Part shown: piece after piece, positions 55,851 to 64,000 of the stretch
Layout: each line of letters starts with the position of its first letter
How positions within the stretch are numbered: position 1 is the first letter of the stretch
DNA from: Undaria pinnatifida
Lineage: Eukaryota > Sar > Phaeophyceae > Laminariales > Alariaceae
Direction: 5' to 3'
Length of the DNA: 64,000 bases
NCBI GenBank assembly: GCA_012845835.1
Contig: JABAKD010000017.1
Location: forward strand, 2,975,001 to 3,039,000
Notes under the pieces: model-generated
What the model saw: only the letters and a program-made list of their open reading frames with translations
Told to the model about the DNA's origin: nothing
Database searches by the model: none
Translations under genes and position numbers: made by a program

Positions 55851-58249
55851 CTGTCTGGTTGCCGACTAGCAAGCGAAGTACGCAGAGAAGAGAGAAGCAT
55901 CGTCAGCGAGATAGGTTCAAGGTGTGATAGGCTGTCTGATTTCTGCTGTAAGCGAGATTCGCTGCGACTGCTGCTGCGAGGCTAACTACGGTTTCCCGCT
56001 CAAAACGCACGGTACGAAAAAGGCGCGCAAGTGAAAAGGTCCAATGTGCAAACTGAACTCACATGGCCGCGGGTATCCACTCAGTACAGCTTAGAGTTCC
56101 CTCGTTCTCACAACTAACCAACTCGCGGTTACAAACTACAGCGATTGGGCTGCCTGCACCGTACGAACCGTACGGTAATCGTGAGCACAGACGAACGCGC
56201 CTGCTGTCTGGAGTGCTGTCAGAGTGACGACCCGCGGGCATGCAGTGAAACAAGAGCAATCGAACCAAAAACCACAACAATATCAATGATCGCCCCGCCT
56301 TCCTGAGTTATTTGATTGCGGCGCCGCTACGACGCCCGTGCCTGAAAATTGAAAATTGCGGGGGTTCGTTCCCCATGAAGGGTATACAACTCTTCTACAA
56401 ACTCCACATGTTGTGCTACTGCCTCGTAAAAACCCCTGAAAAAAAGTCGATCACTGCTCTCATAATGATTGTGTGCGTGCGGGTCGTGGGTCTCCGTGTG
56501 CCATCCTCCTGCTGTGGTTCTCCATGGCCGCCTCATCGCCTTAGCTTACTCGCCCCGCTCCTTCGCACTTGCTCTCGTTGACACTCAATCAATTCCAATC
56601 GTTTCCCCTTTTCCCCCGTCCCAAAAAACAAAATGCTCCACGCCGCTTGCGGTGCTGATCTGAAAAACAAAAATTCTCGTTCAGGGAGAGTTCAATCCGT
56701 CTCTTCCCCGCCCGTCGACGGCCAGTCGCCCTCCTCCTTTTTCGTCGAATCCAGCCTCCTGCCGGCGCAGTTCCCTCCACGCAAACCGAGACTGCGCCGT
56801 AGTGTGGCTCGTAGAAGCTGTCAGCGCATCCGCAAAAGCCTGAAGGTGCTGCGACTACATTATTGTTGCTGTGTTTTGGTTTTCCTGTAGTAAAATCGGG
56901 TTTCCAGAAAATGAGGCATCGATGGTACGGAAGTGGCTCCATGGTTCTTCTGCGGCTTCACCGATCATTGAAAGTAAGTAGTGGATTAGATGAGACCTCC
57001 TCCCCCAGCCGGTGGGCCTACCCATGCTTCCATTGTTTCTTATACTCTGCATCGGCTACCGGACTGGGGTCGTCGTCTCACCCAAACTTTCATTTAATTT
57101 TTTACCATACAGTGACGTGCACGAGGCGAAGGATCGGCGGATGTGGTATATCAATCAGGATTAGCCTCCTTTTGCGTTCGCTTAGAAGCACCGTCTCTGG
57201 TTTGATAAGTGCTCCTCGCAAGAGCAGCAGTGGTCACCGTAAAACATACATGATACCTCGGTACTGCTTGTTCCATGTTCCGAACACCAGCATGATATAA
57301 GCCCGCCACGGAGTGAGCGTTCCTGCAGGACGACTTCGTCCCAAAACGCTTCGAGTTTACGCACGAAACCCGGCACAAACGCGCTCCCCCTTGCGCCGGC
57401 ATTCCACGCCGGGGCATACCACGGCAACCGCCGGAGCGGCCATTGCATCGGGTCCCTAAGTACGTCTGCTCAAACGGGCAATGTGGGCGAGGGGTTGAGA
57501 ATCGCCCATGTGTCCACCCACCGATGATAGTTGGTGGAAAGCTGTGGAATTGAGGGTAGAATAGGCAGAACATCAATCTGGCGATGATTTAGCTGCCGGA
57601 GCCTTTCATCCGCGCTCACCTACCGCGAATGCCAATACAAGACTGTCTGAATGTCAATACACAGCATTCTTCGTTATAAACGGGCACGCGCCCTGTTCTG
57701 CCAAACAACTAAGCAGACATCGAAGTGATGCTGTGTGTCCAGCCAATCCATCGAGAAAACCTGACGGTAGCACAGACACTTACAGCGCTACTCCGGGCCA
57801 CTCCTACCTACCATTACCTAACAGCGAAATTAAGATGTAACGAGATAGGAGAAAGCTGCCACGAGTCACGCATATTATATGTCTGCGATATTACCAGTAG
57901 CTAGTGAAACAAGGCCTGCAACCGAGATTTATAGTCGACCCGTTCAGCTATCGCCCCGGCGGATCGGGGTAGGGCGGCGAAATGGCAGGGTAAGCGAGTA
58001 GGCCGCGTTCGCCACCTCCCCGGCGACCCCGATCGCGTCCCGACCTCCAACTCCCCTGGCGTGCGGGCGTTGCGTGCTTTTCCCGCGGCGCCCAGATCGG
58101 GGGGAAGGGAGGGGGCTGCTGGGCCAGCGATGCGCCCACCCACCCGTCGCGGTGTACACCCCTGCCGGTGCATGTACGCCGATATCACGTGGAGAGGGAC
58201 CCGGGGATCGGGCCGTCGAAAGGTAGCTGTACTGGGTTGCGGACGAGCT
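55851..58249. other. No recognised gene
   Basis: Mixed sequence. A dyad gtacgaaccgtacggta is at about 56160. A minus-strand stretch at 57448-57182 reads FVRKLEAFWDEVVLQERSLR then CWCSEHGTSSTEV, which looks somewhat coding-like, but no domain, start or splice sites support a gene. Confidence 0.35.
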
Positions 58250-61200
58250 GTGCTCAGCGTCTCGAGTCCTCGCAGTAGCAGCGGGTTTACTCGCCACACC
58301 GCGACACCCGCGCAATATCAAACCGTAGCCCCCGCGCGTGGGTGGGAAGATATGGGGGCAGCGGTCTCGGTATCCGTTGAAATGTATGCAGTGTCGACTG
58401 CAACCACGTTGTCAGCACATCAACCATAGATGTGTAACCACTGCCACCAGCGATACACAACTATCACTTCTGATAAAACTGCGTAAGCATTACATGTATA
58501 ATAACAGAGTAACAGGAGGTACAGCGGTCAGGAGGTATAGCGGTCACAATTCTGACCCCATGCCAGCCATAACTGTCTGTCAACTGCAACCCGCGAAGCA
58601 ACAGCGGCAACGAAGACAGGCGTCAGTATCTGTTTAACATCAGCAATCAGCTAGGCAAAAGCACCTCCGGCACCGCCGTGCTACCGATGATGGTACAACA
58701 ACCTCTATCCACGAAGCCGAGGCAACTATGTATGGACACAGTCGTGTCATCGATAGATTTTACATATTGACAGCACCCAGAAACCATAATCAGTAACAAG
58801 TAAATCAACTGCAGCGGCCCAGAGATAACAACGCCGTGCCAGCCATAGCTGTACATCTATAGAGATCAGCAAAACCAAAACCTCCAGCACCGCCGTGCCG
58901 GGATCCGCCAACCAGAAGCCTCTGGCACTGCCACGCCGAGGTCAGCGAAGTAGAGCCTCTGGCACAACCGTGCCCGTGATGGCTGTATACCGACAACGAC
59001 TAGCGAAGCCACAGCAATCAGACCCCAGCCACGTCATCAGTCACACAAAGCAGCTCCGGCACGGCCGCGCCGGAGATTGTGGTATATCAACATCGATCAG
59101 CGAAGCAACAGCCAACAGACCCGCCCGGAGATCGTTGTATACCAACAGCAGTCAGCGAAGCAACAGCCAACATGACAACCGTGCCATCAGCCGCTGTGTA
59201 TCAACAGCGACAGTGATCAACGACCCTCAACGGCGACTAGCGAGGAAACAGCGACAACACATCCGTGGGGCAATAGCTGTATGTTAGCAGCGACCCGCAG
59301 AGCAAAAATACTTTTGGCACAGCTGTATATCAACAGTGATCAGCAAAGTGAAGCCATCTCTGGCACAGCAGTGCCAATGATGGTTGCATATACACACAGC
59401 CGTGTGTCAGAGACAGCTGTATACCCACATCAATACCGACATTAACCCTTTCGGAGCCCACGCATAGCGATAAAACAAGCAAGAAAGGCGGTCATCGTCA
59501 TAGCATGAGTGCGCAGCACACGATGTTTCATGCTACGCGCGTATCGCGCAGCTCCTTGCGTTGGAGTCGCACATAAAAATCCCCACCCCTTGAGCTAGCA
59601 GCCCGTGTAACGTCGTGTGGCTGACCCTGCAATTGCCAGCTATATTCGGTAACGTTTCCCTCTGAAATCCCAAAGGGGTAAGTACCCACAGCAATCCGCA
59701 AAGCAGAAGCATCTGGCGCAGCTGTGCCAGTGATAACTGTTCGATCTGCGCATCAATCATAGCTGTCTAACCTCCGCAACAAGCGAAACGTGCAACCATC
59801 CCTGATGAAACTGCATCAACATGAACTGTATATCCACAGTAAAGAGCGGTACAGCGGTTGGTACAGCGGTCGATATAGCGGTCGACACCGTGACCCCTGT
59901 CAGCCATGACTGTATCTCAACCGCGACCCGCGAACCGGTCGTAGCGGCAACGAAGATAATCGTCAACATCTGGATGAACACAGCAACCAGCAAGACACGT
60001 GTGTCAACCGCAACCAACCAGCAACCAGCGAAGTTAGACCATGAGTTCGTTCCGGTCTTGTTTCGCGAAGTCTCGATCTCTCGCAGCAGGAGCGGCTTAA
60101 CCTGCCCCATGGTAACCCCGCCCATTATTAAACCATAACCCGCGCGGGTAAGTGAAAAGACAAGGGAGCAGCGGCATCGGTAACCGTCGAGATAAATGCC
60201 GTATCGACTGCAACGATGTTGTCAGCACATCAACCCTAGCTGTGTAACTCCGCGACCCGCGGCACACGCAGTCGCCTCTGATCACACTGCGTCAGCATGA
60301 ACTGTATACCAACAATAACGAGTGGTATAGCGGTCGCAACGCCGACCCATGCCAGCCATAGCTGTATCTCAGCCGCAATCCGAAAGTTAGCCGCGGTGAT
60401 GAAGACAGCCGAACCATCTCAGTAACCCCAGCAACTGGCAAGACAACAAATCTCCGGCCAAGTCGTTCCAGCGATGGTGGTATATCCACCACACCCAACC
60501 AGCGACCAGCGAGGTAGCAGCACAACGTGCCGAGGTCAGCAGAGCCCAACCCCCGCTGGTAATGCCGTACCGAGGTCAGCGACGCAAAGCCCGCTGGCAC
60601 TATCGCTAGCGAGGAGCAACGCAATAGCAACCGATAGCAACCGAAATATCACCATGTCAATGAGCGACCTAACCAATCAGCACAGCAGAAATACAACTAG
60701 CCCAGGAGTGTATCAACCGTGAGCAATGATGCAGATGCACTGCTGGACGACGCAGCCGTGTCGACCAGGGCGGTACATTAACCGCGATCAGTCGACCAGG
60801 GCGGCACATCACCTGCGATCGGCCCAGCGAGATCGCCTAGACGTATATTGACAAAGCACAATACAGCCAGCCCAGTCGTATGACAACAAACAGCAAAGCG
60901 AAGGCCCTTCAAGACAACACAGCCGTGTCGACCAGAGCGGTAGATCCCCGCGATCCGCAAAGCGAAAGGATATCTGCGACCCCTGTATATCAACAGCGAT
61001 CGGCAGAACCAACTCCCTCAGGCACAGCCGCGCCCGTGATTTTAGCAAAGCGAAAGTGCAACAGGCACAGCCGGATATCAACCCCGAGCATCAAAGCGAA
61101 AACGCTGCTGGACGACACAGTCGTGTCGACCAGAGCGGTGTAACCACGATCAGCAGCGCGAAAGCATATCTGGCATAGCCATACATCCACAACGATCAGC

Positions 61201-63780
61201 AGGGCAAAATCACACTTGGCCCATCCGGCTATGACTTGTGTATGTCCCCATTGCGGCATAACCAATCGGCAACGCGAAAACACAACTAGCCCAGTCGTAT
61301 ATCAACTGCCATCATCAAAGCGAAAGCACTTCTGGGCCACACCTCCGTGTCGAGCAGAGCGGTATATCAACCGCGATCCGCAGAAAGAAAGTATATCCGG
61401 CACAGCTGCATATCAACAGTGCGGTATATCACCCGTGATCAGCCAAGCGAAAGCATACTGGCGTAGCTATATATCAACAGCGGTCAGAATACCAAATCGA
61501 AAGCACTGCTGGACGACACGGTCGTGACTGCCAGAGCGGTAAATTCACCGCGATCAGCAAACCAAAGGCTTTTATGGCGCAGCTGCTTATCACCAATGCG
61601 GTAAATCAACCGCAATCAGCAACGCAAAAGCGCATCTGGCGCAGTTGTATATCAACAGCAATCAGATAACGGAAGCGAAATCCGTTCTGGACGACACAAC
61701 CGTCTTGACCAGATTGGTCTATCAACCGCGATCAGCAAAGAAATAGAATGTCTGGCGCAGCTGTATATCACTAGCGCGGTATAGCTGCATATCAACAGCA
61801 TCAAAACCTAAAGCAAAAGCACTTCTGGACGATGCAGCCGTGTCGACCAGGGCGGTATATCAACTGCGAGATCAGCCAAGCAAAAGCCTATCTGGCGCAA
61901 TTACATACTACCAGCGCGGTATATCAACTGCGATCAGCGGAGCCAAGCATATCTGGCACAGCTGTATATCACCAGCAGCGCGGTATAGCTGTATATAAAC
62001 ATTATATCAACAGCAATCCGAACTTAAAGCGACAGCGCTGCTGGGCGACCCAGTCGTGTCGACCAGGGCGGTATACCAACCGCGATCAGCAAAGCAAAAA
62101 AATACATGGAGCAACTGTATATCACCAGCGCGTTATATCAACCACGTTCAGCAAAGCAAAAGCATACCTGGTATCTGGCGCAGCTGTTTATCGCCAGCGC
62201 GGTAAATCAACCGCGATCAGCAAAGCCAAAGCATATCTGGCGCAGCTGTACATCAACAGCAATCACAAGACCAAGCGAAAGCACCGCTGGGCGACACGGC
62301 CGTGTCGACCCGCTCGCGATACATCAACCGCGACCAGCGAAGCAAAAGCATATCGGGCGCAGCTGTATACCAACAGCACGGTATACCAACCGCGATCAGC
62401 AAAGGGAAATGATATGTGGCGCAACTGTATATCAACAGCGCGGAACATCAACCGCAATCAGCGCAGCGGAAGCATATTTGGCGCAGCTGTATATCAACAG
62501 CCATCAAAATCTTAAAGCGACGCCGTTTTGGACGACGCAGCCGTATCGACCAGAGCGATATATCAACGGTGATCAGCAGCAAGAAACATATTTGGCACAG
62601 ATGTATGTCACCAGCGCGGTATAGCTGTATGTCAACCGCAATCAAAAACTTAAAGCGAAGCCGTTCTGGACGACACAACCGTGTTAGCCAGAGCGCAGCT
62701 GTATATCAACAGCGCGGAACATCAACCGCAATCAGCAAAGCGGAAGCATATCTGGCATAGCTGTATATCAGCAGCAATCGAAAGCTTAAAGCGATGCCGT
62801 TCTGGACGACACAGCCGTGTCGACCAGAGCGATATATCAACCGCGATCAGCAGCAAGAAACATATCTGGCGCAGATGTATGTCACCAGCACGGTATAGCT
62901 TTCAACAGCAATCAAATACTTAAAGCCAAGCCGTTCTGGACGACACAGCCGTGTCGACCAGAGCGCAGCTGTATAGCAACAGCGCGGAACATCAACCGCA
63001 ATCAGCAAAGCGGAAGCATATCTGGCCAGCTGTATATCAGCAGCAATCGCAAGTTTAAAGCGATGTCAATCCAAACCTAACGCGAAAGCACTTCTGGACG
63101 ATGCACCCGTGTTGACCAGAGCGGTATATCAACCGCGATCAGCGAAGCAAAAGCATATCTGGCGCAGCTGTATATCATCAGCGCGGTATATCAACCGTGA
63201 TCAGCAGAGGTAAGGCATATCTGGTGCAAATGCATGTCACCAGCGCGGTATAGTTGTATATTAATAGCATGAAAAACGAAAGCGAAAGCACTTCTGGACG
63301 ACACAGCCATGTCGACCAGGGCGGTATCAACCGCGATCAGAAAATCAAAAACATATCTGGCGCAGCTGTATATCAACCGCGATCAGCAAAGTGAAAGAAT
63401 ACCTGAGCTGTATATAACCCGCAATCAAAAACTAACGCGAAATCACTTCTGGACGACATACCCGTGTCGACCAGTGCGGTATATCGACCGCTATCAGCAA
63501 AGCAAGAGCATATCCGGCGCAGCTGTATATCACCAGCGCGGTATAGCTGTATATCAACAACAATCAAAAACCGAAGCGAAAGCACGTCTGGACGACACCG
63601 CCGTGTCGACCAGGGCGGTATATCAACCGCGAGAGCTGTTTATCGATAGCAATCGAAAGCGAAAGCGAAATCACTTCTGTTTGACACAACCGTATCGACC
63701 TGGGCGGTGCATCAACCGCGAACAGCAAAGCAAAAGCATCTCTGGCGCAGCTGTATATCACCAGCGGGGTATAGCTGTAT
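58250..63780 (+). repeat. 5.5-kb complex satellite array
   Basis: Built from blocks agctgtatatcaacagc, gcggtatatcaaccgcgatc, agcaaagcaaaagcatatct + ggcgcagc, and ctggacgacacagccgtgtc + gaccagagcgg. About 18 copies of the last block occur between 60735 and 63720, spaced roughly 100-240 bp. The left part is more diverged and has a long-range duplication: about 58250-58450 resembles 60040-60240 (gttgtcagcacatcaaccct, cgactgcaac). No frame persists across units, so it is treated as noncoding. Confidence 0.85.
59430..59682. mobile_element. Small transposon-like insertion in the satellite
   Basis: A 253-bp stretch with no satellite blocks, flanked by the direct repeat tacccaca (59422-59429, 59683-59690). 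Removing it with one repeat restores the satellite consensus. Inside, ttaaccctttcgg (59442) and cccaaaggggtaa (59669-59681) are imperfect inverted copies with a TTAA/GTAA edge, recalling piggyBac ends. The two readings (8-bp duplication as in hAT, or TTAA as in piggyBac) conflict and are not resolved. Confidence 0.45.
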
Positions 63781-63784
63781 ACTT

Positions 63785-63900
63785 TTGGGGCCATTGTTGT
63801 CAGTGGCTCGGGGTTGCTCGCGCGAGTGACACCCCAGTTCCTTTGCGACCTTTGAGCTTTCGTTCTGTTTAACGTATGTATGCGGTCTGAATCCGCAATT
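63785..63900 (+). repeat. Dispersed repeat related to 5110-5260
   Basis: Shares tcgcgcgagtgac, ttcctttgc, ttgagctt and tgaatccgc with the repeat near 5.1 kb. It lies just after the satellite ends. Confidence 0.55.
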
Positions 63901-64000
63901 GAAATGGTGAGCTACTCTATACCAAAACCAAGTTCTTACGGAGTCATCCCGCGGTATGGGTTGCACTTTCTGGGCCATAGCGTTCCTGGCCAATCGAGCT

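Noticed and set aside
57151-57576. Possible exon on the minus strand
   Set aside because: Some stretches look coding-like, but two overlapping frames compete and no domain or splice site decides between them.
61080-63780. Protein-coding repeats of the satellite
   Set aside because: Frames change between units because spacings are not multiples of three, and no start or conserved peptide spans the array.

Overview
The window looks like nuclear DNA of a large-genome alga, most likely a brown alga (stramenopile). This is inferred from an FNIP-type leucine-rich-repeat gene of a kind familiar from brown algae, from Ty1/copia-like and other retroelement relics, and from moderate-GC DNA dominated by repeats. 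There is no bacterial or organellar gene organisation. No CRISPR array, rRNA gene or true tRNA gene was found. Only one ordinary cellular gene can be supported; almost everything else is mobile-element debris, tandem repeats or structure.

Layout. 1-2755: LRR gene on the minus strand, with its C-terminal coding segment tandemly repeated beyond the stop. 3.7-9.9 kb: a tRNA-derived SINE and a fragment of a second, several short interspersed repeats, a 16-bp array, an 84-bp duplication, a 320-bp (TCGGG)n array and a hAT-like remnant. 11.2-13.9 kb: a strong 23-bp inverted repeat and a 275-bp tandem duplication. 14.0-18.6 kb: a degenerate retrotransposon gag region (minus strand), split by a 749-bp foldback insertion and by stop codons. 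18.8-21.6 kb: minisatellites. 21.9-23.7 kb: a low-complexity reading frame with six in-frame stops. 26-33.5 kb: tandem repeats, a second SINE, and two copies of a G-rich modular repeat (here called the G-module family). 35.4-39.3 kb: a degenerate Penelope-like retroelement in which a GIY-YIG-like nuclease segment lies upstream of the reverse transcriptase, i.e. the permuted domain order. 39.7-40.9 kb: a poly-G satellite. 41.1-48.2 kb: a large inverted pair of G-module copies with a 3.83-kb copia element nested in it (409-bp LTRs, 5-bp target duplication). 48.2-49.1 kb: the 3' part of a LINE. 50.2-55.6 kb: a perfect 57-bp palindrome, the longest G-module copy, a possible MITE, a 500-N assembly gap and a third SINE. 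58.25-63.78 kb: a 5.5-kb complex satellite with dyad-symmetric units and a small transposon-like insertion.

The parts do not form a pathway. The history is nested: G-module copies were laid down first, one pair forming a giant inverted repeat; a copia element then inserted into it recently (LTRs about 99% identical by eye). SINEs sit against G-module ends. The most noteworthy signals are the permuted Penelope-like element, the uncharacterised G-module family with its palindromes, the SINE family and the terminal satellite. All alignments here were made by eye, so identities and edges are approximate.
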